From CAZKTF01 sp964555565 (GTDB taxonomy: Bacteria > Planctomycetota > JAJSAM01 > JAKLKS01), in assembly GCA_964555565.1 (NCBI GenBank), contig CAZKTF010000042.1, forward strand, positions 1-19,649: a stretch of DNA of 19,649 nucleotides, given 5' to 3'. Position numbers and translations under genes: made by a program. The first letter of the stretch is position 1, and each line of letters opens with the position of its first letter. A model generated the notes under the pieces. The model did no database searches. It was given only the letters and a program-made list of their open reading frames with translations, and was not told the origin of the DNA. Positions 1 through 6,665 of the stretch are shown one piece after another.

Positions 1-73
1 ACCATCTGGCCCGCCGGGGCGGCAACGCGGCCACGGGGCATTGTGATAGGGACTCGTAGGAGCCGCGCCCCCT

Positions 74-1057
74 TCACCGGCCCGCGCCCCGGAGCGCCTC
101 CCCCAGGCGCCGGGCCTCCTCGCCCGCCAGCCGCCCGGGCTCCGTGCCCCCCTGCTCCCGGGCCGCGCGCTCCAGGACCGCGAGCGCTGCGCGCGGGCGG
201 TCCATCCGGCGGTAGAGCCGCGCCCTCGCGAGCGCCTTGCGGGCGAAGTCCGCGTCGATGGCGGCGACCTCGGCCTTCGCGGCCGCGATCCGGTCCCTGT
301 GCTCGGTCGCCCGGTCCGGCGTGGAGGAGGCGTCCTCGAGGAAGGCCATGTAGGACGCGCGCGCCCGGCGGAGCCTCTCCCCGTCGTACTCGGGGCCTCG
401 GTTGTCCTGGCGGTAGCCCCAGGCGAGGAGGAACCGCGCCTCGAGCCGCCACTCCGAGTCCGGGTAGTTCTGGAGGAGGCCCTGGAGCGTGGTCTCCACC
501 CCCGCGAAGTCCCGCTCCTCCGCGTACCAGCGGGCCATCCGGAGGAGCGCGTCGTCGGCGAGGGAGCCGGTGGGGAGCAGCGCCGTCTGCCGCTGGAGGA
601 TCTCGATCCCCTCCTCGCTGCTCGTGAAGATGCCGAGCCCCCAGAGCCCGCGTTTCCCGGCCACGATCAGGTAGTCCCCGATGGCGTACATCCGCTTCTC
701 CACCACGTCCACGTGCGGGGAGAGCGGCCGGTCCTCGACGTACTTCGCGAAGGCGTGGCCCGCGGCGTAGTACCGCTCGTCGCCGTAGGCGCACTCGGCG
801 GCCTGGAACTGCGCCTCCCCCGCGAGCGGGGAGGCCGCGTAGTCCTCGTAGACCGCGGTGAAGGCCTTGCGCGCGTCGGACCACTTCCCCTCGCCGCGGA
901 GCCTCACCCCGCGCTGGAAGAGGCTCTCGGCGTCGTCGTTCGCCTGCTTGATGGCCGCCCGGTCGGCGGCGCTCACCTCCCCCTTCGAGGAGGCGCAGCC
1001 CGCGGCGGCCGGGGCGACCAGCGCGAGGGCGAGGACGAGCGCGGCGGGGCGTTCCAT
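74..1057 (-). CDS. BamD-like TPR outer-membrane lipoprotein
   Basis: A 327-aa protein that begins with a lipoprotein signal peptide: a hydrophobic stretch at residues 5-19, then the lipobox A-A-G-C with the lipidated cysteine at 21. The mature part is alpha-helical, with TPR-like repeats such as the segment AESLFQRGVRLRGEGKWSDA (about 43-62), followed by YPDSEWRLEARFLLAWGY (about 198-215). This layout matches the BamD/YfiO family, which helps assemble outer-membrane beta-barrel proteins. At 327 aa it is longer than typical BamD (about 245 aa), so a BamD-like or Tol-Pal-associated TPR lipoprotein of other function is also possible. A GGAGG Shine-Dalgarno lies about 5 nt before the ATG. It is transcribed divergently from the sigma-factor gene, with 128 bp between the start codons. 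The family call is from composition and repeat pattern, not from a search. Confidence 0.75.
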   Translation of the reverse strand: MERPAALVLALALVAPAAAGCASSKGEVSAADRAAIKQANDDAESLFQRGVRLRGEGKWSDARKAFTAVYEDYAASPLAGEAQFQAAECAYGDERYYAAGHAFAKYVEDRPLSPHVDVVEKRMYAIGDYLIVAGKRGLWGLGIFTSSEEGIEILQRQTALLPTGSLADDALLRMARWYAEERDFAGVETTLQGLLQNYPDSEWRLEARFLLAWGYRQDNRGPEYDGERLRRARASYMAFLEDASSTPDRATEHRDRIAAAKAEVAAIDADFARKALARARLYRRMDRPRAALAVLERAAREQGGTEPGRLAGEEARRLGEALRGAGR

Positions 1058-1153
1058 GCGTGCCTCCGGGATGCCGACCGGGGAAGGATCGGCCTCCGCG
1101 CGGCGCCAGGCGAAGGAATAGTGCCGGGGGCTTCCATTCCCGGCCCGCGGGTG

Positions 1154-1159
1154 TACAGT
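1154..1159 (+). promoter_or_regulatory. Candidate -10 (TACAGT) of the sigma-like gene
   Basis: TACAGT lies 26 nt before the ATG at 1186. CTTCCA at 1131-1136, 17 nt further upstream, could be a weak -35. A GGGAG Shine-Dalgarno precedes the ATG, so this would be an ordinary leadered transcript. Motif match only. Confidence 0.4.
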
Positions 1160-1185
1160 GCCTTCTCAGGGCGACGGGAGAGACG

Positions 1186-2376
1186 ATGCGGAGCGCGGGT
1201 GAGGACCTCGGCCTCCGGGCGAGGGGCCCGGAGGGATCCGGGGACACATGGAACGCCGTCGCGACCGGGCTGCTCGATTCGCTCCACCGCACGGAGGAAG
1301 GTGAGGAGAAGGCGCTCTCCGACTGGATGCGCTTCGAGCGGCCGCGCCTGGAGCGGATGCTCGGTCGTCGCCGCGGAGCGGACGGCGAGGATCTCCTCCC
1401 CGAACTCCTGCTCGCCTGTGTCGAGCAGTCCCGGGGCGCGGGAGACGCGGCGATCCTCCAGGCCGGGCCATGGTGTGCGGGGACGGTCCGGCACATCGGG
1501 GCCCGGGCCGTCCGGGGGAAGGTGAGGGACCGTGCCCTGCTCGCTTCCGGCGTGGTCGCGAGCGAGGCCCTCGGCTTCGCCCCGCCCGCCGAGGCCTTCA
1601 TCGACGAGAGGGAAGAGTTCGAGGTCCGATCCCGCAAGACACGGACCGCGATCCGGCGTCTCCCCCCGCCCTACGCCGAGACGCTCTGGCTCCACCACGT
1701 CGAGGGGGTTTGCGAGAGGGGCGTGGCGGCCTTCCTCCACGAGTGGCGTGGCGTCGGGGAGGAAGCCGCCCACGCCATCCTCCGCAGGGGGCTGGAGATG
1801 CTCCGGGCCTCGCTCCGGGAGGGGGTGGACCCCCGGCGGCGCTGGCCGGGGCGCTACGACCGGAGAAACCCGTGGTTCCTTACCCCCCCCCGCACGACGC
1901 ACTTCTCTATGGAGGGCCCTTCCGACCGGAGCACCGGCATCCGGGGCGGGGCCCCGCGGATGAGTGAACCCCCCGGAGAGGGGGGGGAGGGTGTTGCCAT
2001 GGTCATCGTCTTCGCGGACAACCTGACGCTCGTCGCCTTCGGAGCCCAAGCCGTCACGGCCCACACGGACCCCGCGCCGCTCGGCGCCAACGACCGAGCC
2101 GGTCTCCAGGCGATGATCCACGCCATCGGGAAGAACACCGGCTCCGGGACGCCGACGCTCTCCGTCACCGGTCAGGTCTCCAACGACGGAGGCCAGAACT
2201 GGATCGACGTCGCCGCGATCACGGACAGCTACACGTCGGCGGGGGCCAGACTGACGGTCGGCGCCGTGAACGGGGCCATCCTCAGGTTCAAGTACATCTT
2301 CAACAACGTCGGCGCCTCCGCCGGCGAAGTCGCGTCCGTCTGCTTCGACCTGCACGTCAACCTGGACCACGTCTAG
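1186..2376 (+). CDS. Divergent ECF-type sigma factor read in frame into a small beta-rich protein
   Basis: The ORF is open for 396 codons but has two unlike halves. Residues about 1-215 look like a divergent sigma-70/ECF factor. A region-2-like segment holds DGEDLLPE (compare the usual DAEDLVQE). A region-4-like segment runs through AIRRLPPPYAETLWLHHVEG and a helix-turn-helix-like stretch to AHAILRRGLEMLRASL. Residues about 216-271 are a proline/arginine-rich linker. From residue 272 (ATG at 1999) the protein is a separate beta-rich unit with its own ribosome-binding site. The linker holds a run of nine C at 1873-1881. Loss of one C would stop the sigma gene at 1963, and gain of one would stop it at 1967, both just before the second start. 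The fusion may therefore be a length variant of the C tract, or an assembly error. Sigma identity is inferred from motifs. No anti-sigma factor is seen nearby. Confidence 0.6.
   Translation: MRSAGEDLGLRARGPEGSGDTWNAVATGLLDSLHRTEEGEEKALSDWMRFERPRLERMLGRRRGADGEDLLPELLLACVEQSRGAGDAAILQAGPWCAGTVRHIGARAVRGKVRDRALLASGVVASEALGFAPPAEAFIDEREEFEVRSRKTRTAIRRLPPPYAETLWLHHVEGVCERGVAAFLHEWRGVGEEAAHAILRRGLEMLRASLREGVDPRRRWPGRYDRRNPWFLTPPRTTHFSMEGPSDRSTGIRGGAPRMSEPPGEGGEGVAMVIVFADNLTLVAFGAQAVTAHTDPAPLGANDRAGLQAMIHAIGKNTGSGTPTLSVTGQVSNDGGQNWIDVAAITDSYTSAGARLTVGAVNGAILRFKYIFNNVGASAGEVASVCFDLHVNLDHV
1969..1987 (+). promoter_or_regulatory. C6/G-rich hairpin masking the ribosome-binding site of the next ORF
   Basis: CCCCCC (1969-1974), loop GGAGA (1975-1979), then eight G (1980-1987) directly before AGGG and the ATG at 1999. 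In RNA the C run can pair with the G run that forms part of the Shine-Dalgarno. It could limit translation from 1999 or act as a weak attenuator. It has no T tract, so a classical terminator is unlikely. Confidence 0.4.
1999..2376 (+). CDS. Small beta-rich hypothetical protein (125 aa), internal start
   Basis: The ATG at 1999 has a G-rich Shine-Dalgarno (GGGGGAGGG) about 8 nt upstream and opens a compact 125-aa product. I do not recognise the family. It has no signal peptide or membrane segment. It is rich in beta-forming residues, with a run SVTGQVSNDGGQNWIDVAAI (about 55-74). This resembles the S-x-D-G-x-N-W pattern of beta-sandwich domains in phage tail or structural proteins and adhesins. 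That similarity is impressionistic. It lies in the same frame as the upstream sigma-like gene and ends 17 nt before the next ATG, so co-expression with both neighbours is likely. It could be a free protein or the C-terminal domain of a fusion. Confidence 0.55.
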   Translation: MVIVFADNLTLVAFGAQAVTAHTDPAPLGANDRAGLQAMIHAIGKNTGSGTPTLSVTGQVSNDGGQNWIDVAAITDSYTSAGARLTVGAVNGAILRFKYIFNNVGASAGEVASVCFDLHVNLDHV

Positions 2377-2393
2377 TAACGAAGGAGCGGACA

Positions 2394-3683
2394 ATGGCTT
2401 CCTGCAAGGCGTGCGGACCGTCGCCCCCAGGGCTTGCAGACGGAAACGAGCGAACCCTTCCGGCCCCGCCGCCTGAAGCGGCAACCCTGCACGGGGGAGA
2501 TGAACCTGCGGTCCCCGTTTCGGCGTTCCAGGCGTGGTTCTCACCGCAGGAGTTGCAGGGACCGGTTGCACAAGGCACCGCCGTCGGAGTCCCGGCTCAC
2601 CGCCAGCCGGGCGGAATCGAAAGCGGTCTCGACTCTGTAGGCGGCAGAGGTTGGGGGGGCCTGACTCCGCCTCCTCGCCAGCACGGGTTCCCCAGACCGC
2701 GCGGCTACTTCTCAATGCGGGCACAATACGATGCACTGGGCGACGCTGGCTCCGAAAGGGGGACGGACGGGGGGCTGGAACCTGGGCGAGCCCTTGAGCT
2801 CTCCCCTGGGGGGGCGCCCACTCCGTTGACGCCGGCTCACTTCTCGGGCGCACTGGCGCCTTCCGCGTTCCAGACCGTGCTCCCAATAACACTGTTCGTA
2901 GCCGCGAGCAGCACCACGCCAGCCATGTTCCAGACGCCGTCCGACCCGCGAGGCGCTGCGCCTCACGCGCCAGGCAGGCCCGAGCCAACCTTCGCAGCGG
3001 CTCCTGTGCGAGCGGCCCACATCGCGCAAGGCGAGGGTGGGGATGGCCTGAACCCTTGCGTCGGCTCATGTGCTGGTGGAGGCTGGATACAGCCACGGTA
3101 CGTGAAGTACCTGTTCACATTGCCGAGTCGCGGGGGATTCGATCTTGGCACGCTCCGTGGCCCTCCCAGTAGACAGATGTTGGATGACCTAGCATTGGTC
3201 GTTTACGCAATTCGCGCGCAGGTGGACGCCATGATCGAGGAGGAACGAAGGAAATGCAGCGCGCAGTCCTCGAATGGCAGCGAATGTCAGCCGACAGCAT
3301 ACTGTGAGTGTAGAGGACAGCCATGGATGTATGGCGGGTACGAGTTCAATAATCCTGTACTTGGCGGCCACGCAATGACACTAATAAAAATACAGATGTG
3401 GGGGATGGATTCTGAAGGAGTCGCCCGGGTAAGATATCGGTACTTGCCATTGACCCGCGAGGAGTGGAACGTGTACAAGCCGAGGTTTGAGCAGGAAGCG
3501 ATCGGAGTTATTCATCTGAAAGGAGAAGCATCTGAACTCCCAGATTTTGGTACTGGTTGGAACAAGAGAGGTGCCGGTGGGAACAAATACACTGTATCCG
3601 TGCATATTGGTGGTAGGTGCAGTATTGTGTGCGGCCTGAAAAGCGGTGTGAGCCTGAGTAGCGGGGCGCGGGTGATCCGGTGA
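2394..3683 (+). CDS. Orphan 429-aa protein of mixed composition
   Basis: A GAAGGAG Shine-Dalgarno at 2381-2387 lies 6 nt before the ATG. I do not recognise the family. Residues 1 to about 225 start MASCKACG and are low-complexity, rich in Pro, Gly and Ala, as if disordered. From about residue 230 the sequence looks like a folded domain: YVKYLFTLPS, a helix DDLALVVYAIRAQVDAMIEE, and a cysteine cluster (KC, EC, YCEC, about 285-307). A beta-rich end follows (GHAMTLIKIQMWGMDSEGV, then YTVSVHIGGRCSIVCG). GC content drops to about 48-50% in the second half, and A/T-ending codons are common, unlike the housekeeping genes. This points to recent transfer. No signal peptide is seen. The N-terminal half may be partly non-coding or recombined. 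An antisense frame is open across part of it, but the plus frame has the ribosome-binding site and better protein character. Confidence 0.5.
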   Translation: MASCKACGPSPPGLADGNERTLPAPPPEAATLHGGDEPAVPVSAFQAWFSPQELQGPVAQGTAVGVPAHRQPGGIESGLDSVGGRGWGGLTPPPRQHGFPRPRGYFSMRAQYDALGDAGSERGTDGGLEPGRALELSPGGAPTPLTPAHFSGALAPSAFQTVLPITLFVAASSTTPAMFQTPSDPRGAAPHAPGRPEPTFAAAPVRAAHIAQGEGGDGLNPCVGSCAGGGWIQPRYVKYLFTLPSRGGFDLGTLRGPPSRQMLDDLALVVYAIRAQVDAMIEEERRKCSAQSSNGSECQPTAYCECRGQPWMYGGYEFNNPVLGGHAMTLIKIQMWGMDSEGVARVRYRYLPLTREEWNVYKPRFEQEAIGVIHLKGEASELPDFGTGWNKRGAGGNKYTVSVHIGGRCSIVCGLKSGVSLSSGARVIR

Positions 3684-3746
3684 GATTCCGGGGGCGTGAG
3701 GCCGCTGCCGGAGGGCCATGGGGATTACGGCCGCCCATGAGCATTC

Positions 3747-4232
3747 ATGGGTAGTGTGCCAAGGCGATCTGAGCCATGCAGACGCGGCGCCGGCGTTGTT
3801 GTAGTAGCGAGGGTGGTGTTCGTTGGCATACTCTGGACTGGGTGTCGGTCCATGCCGACGGGGGCCCCAGACGCCGGGATCGGGCGGGAGCGAGAGGGCG
3901 GACTCTGTGCACTGTTCGGATGTTGGAAAATGGCGGGGCGCAAGTACACGATCTCCGGAAAGATCGTGGGCAAGTGGGTGCCCATGAGTCATGGGTGGTA
4001 CGTGAGTTGTGAACTCGAGGTCCCGGATGAGCCACCATTGGCTATTACGCATCTTGTATCGGTTGGGTGGGACGGCGTATTTGAGGTTCCGTGCTTGACG
4101 GCCGGCACCTATCGGCTTCGGGTGATGCGTGAAGGACCCCCTGAAGGACCCAATGAGCTCAGGTGCCTCGCGGACGTCCGAGGTGTTCGTGCCGGGACGC
4201 AAGGTCTAGTGTTCTCAAGTGACAACTGGTAG
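3747..4232 (+). CDS. Small lipoprotein with carboxypeptidase-regulatory-like beta domain
   Basis: A 161-aa product. Basic residues (RR at 6-7 and 12-13) precede a hydrophobic stretch (about 15-30) ending in W-T-G-C with Cys33. That is a near-match to a lipobox, with W instead of L/V/I at -3. Residues about 65-130 (YTISGKIVGKW... GVFEVPCLTAGTYRLRV) have the alternating pattern and Gly-rich turn of CarboxypepD-reg/transthyretin-like beta-sandwich domains, often found on bacterial surface proteins. The start is uncertain: ATG 3747 has no clear Shine-Dalgarno, and GTG codons at 3813/3816 are too close to the cysteine to leave a full signal peptide. Codon use is less GC-biased than the core genes. 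It follows the 429-aa orphan by 63 bp and may share its transcript. Confidence 0.5.
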   Translation: MGSVPRRSEPCRRGAGVVVVARVVFVGILWTGCRSMPTGAPDAGIGREREGGLCALFGCWKMAGRKYTISGKIVGKWVPMSHGWYVSCELEVPDEPPLAITHLVSVGWDGVFEVPCLTAGTYRLRVMREGPPEGPNELRCLADVRGVRAGTQGLVFSSDNW

Positions 4233-4377
4233 TGTGGCAGCGCGCAGCGCATGTTGAGCGGGGGTGGACCGGACGGCTCTGTAGGTCCGAAGTCAAGGGG
4301 ACGGTTGGTCCGCTGAAAGGGTCACGCCGCGGCTCCGAGGATCAGGAGGTGGTGGGTGGGACCCTGAGGAGGCAGTC

Positions 4378-4632
4378 GTGCTGCTGGGACGCGACGGATC
4401 GGGCACGGAGCGTGGCGCGGAGGCGGTGCTTCATGCGGGGTGCTTGCTGCGAGAGCTCACAGACGCGATCTACGAGTGGTGGAATGCGAGCGGCGCCGCC
4501 GCAACTCGCGTTCGCCGCCGCTGTGGCGTGGAACTATGTGGCGGATTGGTTCGGGTGGTGGGGGAGGCCGTGGGGGCTCAGGGCGGTGATGCCGCGCGCT
4601 CGGTGCCGACGCTCGCCCGGGCCGTGCCGTGA
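4378..4632 (+). CDS. Hypothetical 84-aa protein
   Basis: The GTG start has GAGGAGG 5 nt upstream. The product has a helical, amphipathic look (VLHAGCLLRELTDAIYEWWN, about 17-36) and two further cysteines. Family not recognised. An overlapping frame (4232-4639) is also open but has no ribosome-binding site and an Arg/Cys/Trp-rich composition typical of a shadow frame. It lies between the lipoprotein and the membrane protein on the same strand. Confidence 0.35.
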   Translation: MLLGRDGSGTERGAEAVLHAGCLLRELTDAIYEWWNASGAAATRVRRRCGVELCGGLVRVVGEAVGAQGGDAARSVPTLARAVP

Positions 4633-4659
4633 GCGTTAGGGGCTGACCGAGGCGCGTGG

Positions 4660-4899
4660 ATGCGGGTCTTGTACTGGCTGCTCGCAATCATGGAGTTGTT
4701 CGTGTGGCTGCTCGCCGTCATGTTGGTCACCCGCGCAGTGGGAGCGTGGGGGCTCCGGGGATGGCTGGCCTTGGTCCCAGCCGCGCTGGTCTTCTCTCTG
4801 GCGCGGCATGCGGTGCGCTGGGCAAGGCGTCGCAGCCACCCTGGTGATTCCGATGGGGACACTCAAGTCCAAGAGGAACCAGAGGACGGTCCCGACTGA
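4660..4899 (+). CDS. Small two-helix membrane protein (79 aa)
   Basis: Two predicted membrane segments at residues about 4-25 (LYWLLAIMELFVWLLAVMLV) and about 33-48 (RGWLALVPAALVFSLA). A basic stretch (RHAVRWARRR) and a short acidic tail ending EEPEDGPD follow. A GAGG at 4649-4652 precedes the ATG by 7 nt. Function unknown; size and layout would suit an immunity protein, holin-like protein or anchor. It is the last gene of the orphan run and stops 12 bp before the first copy of the recO-derived repeat. Confidence 0.6.
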   Translation: MRVLYWLLAIMELFVWLLAVMLVTRAVGAWGLRGWLALVPAALVFSLARHAVRWARRRSHPGDSDGDTQVQEEPEDGPD

Positions 4900-4911
4900 A
4901 GGTTCACCAGT

Positions 4912-4990
4912 TACCGCGCCGCGCGGAGCTTGCGCTCGAGGAGGTGGGTGAGGAGGGCGTCGGCGAGGCGGCGGGCGGCGCGGCGGTCGG
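4912..4990. repeat. 79-bp direct repeat, copy 1 (detached recO 3' end)
   Basis: Identical over 79 positions to 5916-5994, which is the 3' end of recO. On the minus strand it encodes the last residues of RecO (DRRAARRLADALLTHLLERK, then LRAAR) and a stop (TAA here, TAG in the intact gene). No recO coding sequence lies upstream of this copy. The two copies bracket the VapBC pair at a 1004-bp period. Confidence 0.9.
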
Positions 4991-5052
4991 AGGCGGGGAT
5001 GGCAAGGCACGGGGACGCTAAGGCGGACGAGGCCGCGACGGATCTCCTGCGG

Positions 5053-5088
5053 GACGGAATGACGGAACGGGTGCGGACGGAATGACGG
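5053..5088. repeat. Short tandem direct repeat GACGGAATGACGG
   Basis: GACGGAATGACGG occurs at 5053-5065 and again at 5076-5088, in the stretch between repeat copy 1 and the toxin gene stop. No gene is seen in 4991-5179. Confidence 0.6.
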
Positions 5089-5179
5089 GGTCTCCCGGGA
5101 CGAATCGAGCCCGCATGCACTCCCGCCCCGAGCGATTCGGTGGGAGCTGCGCGGAGGCGGGGCTCCGGGAAGCGTGGGT

Positions 5180-5611
5180 TCACCGTCCGCGGGGGGCGGA
5201 GCGGGCGGGGAGCACCTGGAACCCCATCTGCGCGAAGTGCCGGTCGGTGGTGAGCGCCTGCTTCAGCCGGAGCTCGTGCATCACGGCCATGCTGGTGCAA
5301 TCCGTGAACGAGTACTCCTTGTGCCGGTGGCGGAAGAACTCGCGGCGGGCCCTCTCGGCGCGGGCCGCGTCGATCCACTCCCAGCGCACGAGCGAGCTGC
5401 CCTCCAGGAGCCGCCACCACGCCTCGGCGGCGTCGAGCCCGAGGCGGATCCGGATCAGGGTCAACGTCTCGTCGATCACGTAGTCGGTCGTGACGAGGAT
5501 CTGGCCGTTCCGGAGGCTGGAGTCCCTGGCCTCCCTGGAACTCCGGTGCGCGGGGTCGGCGGCGTCCGCGCACGCCATCCATCCCGCCGTATCGACGAAG
5601 ATCCCCCTCAT
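5180..5611 (-). CDS. vapC: VapC-like PIN-domain toxin ribonuclease
   Basis: A 143-aa PIN-domain protein. The acidic residues expected of a metal-dependent RNase are present: D7 in FVDTAGW, D47/E48 in YVIDETLTL, D104 in FTDCTS and D123 in TTDRHF. PIN toxins of type II toxin-antitoxin systems cleave tRNA, rRNA or mRNA in the cytoplasm until bound by the antitoxin. The start overlaps the antitoxin stop by 4 nt (5608-5611), which suggests translational coupling. The motif DETLTL and the length match the VapC-like group common in high-GC bacteria. The pair is bracketed by 79-bp copies of the recO end. Confidence 0.88.
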   Translation of the reverse strand: MRGIFVDTAGWMACADAADPAHRSSREARDSSLRNGQILVTTDYVIDETLTLIRIRLGLDAAEAWWRLLEGSSLVRWEWIDAARAERARREFFRHRHKEYSFTDCTSMAVMHELRLKQALTTDRHFAQMGFQVLPARSAPRGR

Positions 5612-5856
5612 CGGCCGTAGAGGACGGCGTCGTGGTCGCGGGCGGCCCGTCGGTCGGTGCTCCGCCCCACCGCGCCCGCGCCGTAGAGGGGGTCCTCCTC
5701 GAGGGATCCGGGCGAGGCGTCGGGCCCCTCCACCGGGACGATCCGGAAGGCCGGGCGGCTCCGGTAGATCACGGTGTAGCGCGCCCCCTTCCGGACGCGC
5801 GCGACGAGCCTCGGCAGGGAGGCGCGCAGCTGCTTCGCGTTGATGAGGGTGTCCAC
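5608..5856 (-). CDS. Phd/YefM-like antitoxin partner of VapC
   Basis: An 82-aa protein. Residues 5 to about 41 (INAKQLRASLPRLVARVRKG, then RYTVIYRSRPAFRIVP) match the Phd/YefM antitoxin fold, a DNA-binding beta-alpha domain. The C-terminal half is Gly/Asp/Arg-rich and probably disordered until it wraps the toxin. The start is GTG, with GGAGG 8 nt upstream. It is the first gene of the pair, with its own promoter and a palindrome just upstream, which suggests autoregulation. The antitoxin class is inferred from the N-terminal pattern. Confidence 0.8.
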   Translation of the reverse strand: MDTLINAKQLRASLPRLVARVRKGARYTVIYRSRPAFRIVPVEGPDASPGSLEEDPLYGAGAVGRSTDRRAARDHDAVLYGR

Positions 5857-5877
5857 GGGGATGCCTCCAGGGTCATC

Positions 5878-5909
5878 TCAAGTTGAACATGGCGGCGCGC
5901 GGATGTCAA
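5878..5909 (-). promoter_or_regulatory. Promoter and palindromic operator of the vapBC pair
   Basis: On the minus strand there is a perfect -35 TTGACA (5904-5909), a 17-nt spacer and TCAACT as -10 (5881-5886). The odd-length palindrome TCAAGTTGA (5878-5886) overlaps the -10, where an antitoxin would repress. The motif is seen directly; repression is inferred from the family. Confidence 0.6.
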
Positions 5910-5914
5910 GCCGC

Positions 5915-6652
5915 CTACCGCGCCGCGCGGAGCTTGCGCTCGAGGAGGTGGGTGAGGAGGGCGTCGGCGAGGCGGCGGGCGGCGCGGCGGTCGGTCGCGG
6001 TGAGGGCGAGGCGCGCGGTGGCCGCGGGGTCGGGGTCGGCGAGGCGGGCGAGAGCGGCGAGGACGCCGCGGGTGGTGGAGAGCGCCAGCGGGTCCCTGTC
6101 CCGGCAGTGCGCGCACAGCGCGCCGCCGCGGGCGGGGGAGAGGAGCGGGGTGCGCTCCTCCGCGAGCCCCCTCCCGCAGGAGACGCAGGCGTCGAGGACG
6201 GGGCCGAGGCCGAGCACCGCGAGGACCCGGAGGTCGAACCGGAGGAGCAGCGTCGGGATCCTGTCCCGCGGCGCGCCCTCCAGCCCCTCGAGCGACTCGA
6301 CGGCGAGGTCGAACAGCTCCGGGTCCGCGTGCTCCTCGCGGGAGACGCCGTGGAGGACCTCCAGGAGATGGAAGGCCGCCTGGAGCCGCTCGAGGCCCCG
6401 CCGGATCCCCGGCCAGGAGGTGCGGCGCTCGAAGGAGCCGAGGATCGCGAGCCCCGAACGCTTCGGGTAGAAGGCGGCCACGCCCGCCTCGAGGACGTCC
6501 AGCGCCCCGCCGAAGCCGGACTTCGGCCGGAGCGACCCCTTCGCCAGCGCGTGGACCCGCCCCGAGTCGCGCGTGAGCAGGTGGACCACCTGGCTCGTCT
6601 CCCCGAACTCGAACTTCCGGAGGACGAGGGCGGGGGTCCGGGAGGGGGCCAT
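5915..6652 (-). CDS. recO: DNA repair protein RecO
   Basis: A 245-aa RecO, close to the usual length. The N-terminal OB-fold begins ALVLRKFEFGETSQVVHLLT and GRVHALAKGSLRPKS, typical of the family. A C-terminal zinc site is formed by C156/C159 and C180/C183 (CVSC, CAHC). RecO anneals ssDNA and, with RecR, loads RecA on SSB-coated DNA in the RecFOR pathway. It starts 13 nt after the ruvC stop, so the two repair genes are probably co-transcribed. Its last 79 bp are duplicated at 4912-4990, beyond the VapBC cassette, which lies immediately downstream. Confidence 0.93.
   Translation of the reverse strand: MAPSRTPALVLRKFEFGETSQVVHLLTRDSGRVHALAKGSLRPKSGFGGALDVLEAGVAAFYPKRSGLAILGSFERRTSWPGIRRGLERLQAAFHLLEVLHGVSREEHADPELFDLAVESLEGLEGAPRDRIPTLLLRFDLRVLAVLGLGPVLDACVSCGRGLAEERTPLLSPARGGALCAHCRDRDPLALSTTRGVLAALARLADPDPAATARLALTATDRRAARRLADALLTHLLERKLRAAR
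5916..5994. repeat. 79-bp direct repeat, copy 2 (within intact recO)
   Basis: The 3' end of recO including its stop codon. Identical to 4912-4990; the copies diverge immediately outside the 79 bp. Confidence 0.9.
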
Positions 6653-6665
6653 GGCCGGGGCAGGG

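Noticed and set aside
973..3096. A 707-codon minus frame opposite the orphan island
   Set aside because: It is low in recognisable protein features and opposite genes with good ribosome-binding sites; it has no start signal of its own.
3684..3746. Diversity-generating retroelement template or repeat between the orphan genes
   Set aside because: No reverse transcriptase and no adenine-biased repeat pair are visible in the window.
3381..4202. A 273-codon minus frame opposite the 429-aa orphan and the lipoprotein
   Set aside because: It is rich in His/Pro/Asn with no domain and no ribosome-binding site. The plus-strand genes have a signal peptide and Shine-Dalgarno support.
4232..4639. A 135-codon plus frame overlapping the 84-aa ORF
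   Set aside because: It has no ribosome-binding site and an Arg/Cys/Trp-biased composition; the overlapping 84-aa frame has GAGGAGG at good spacing.
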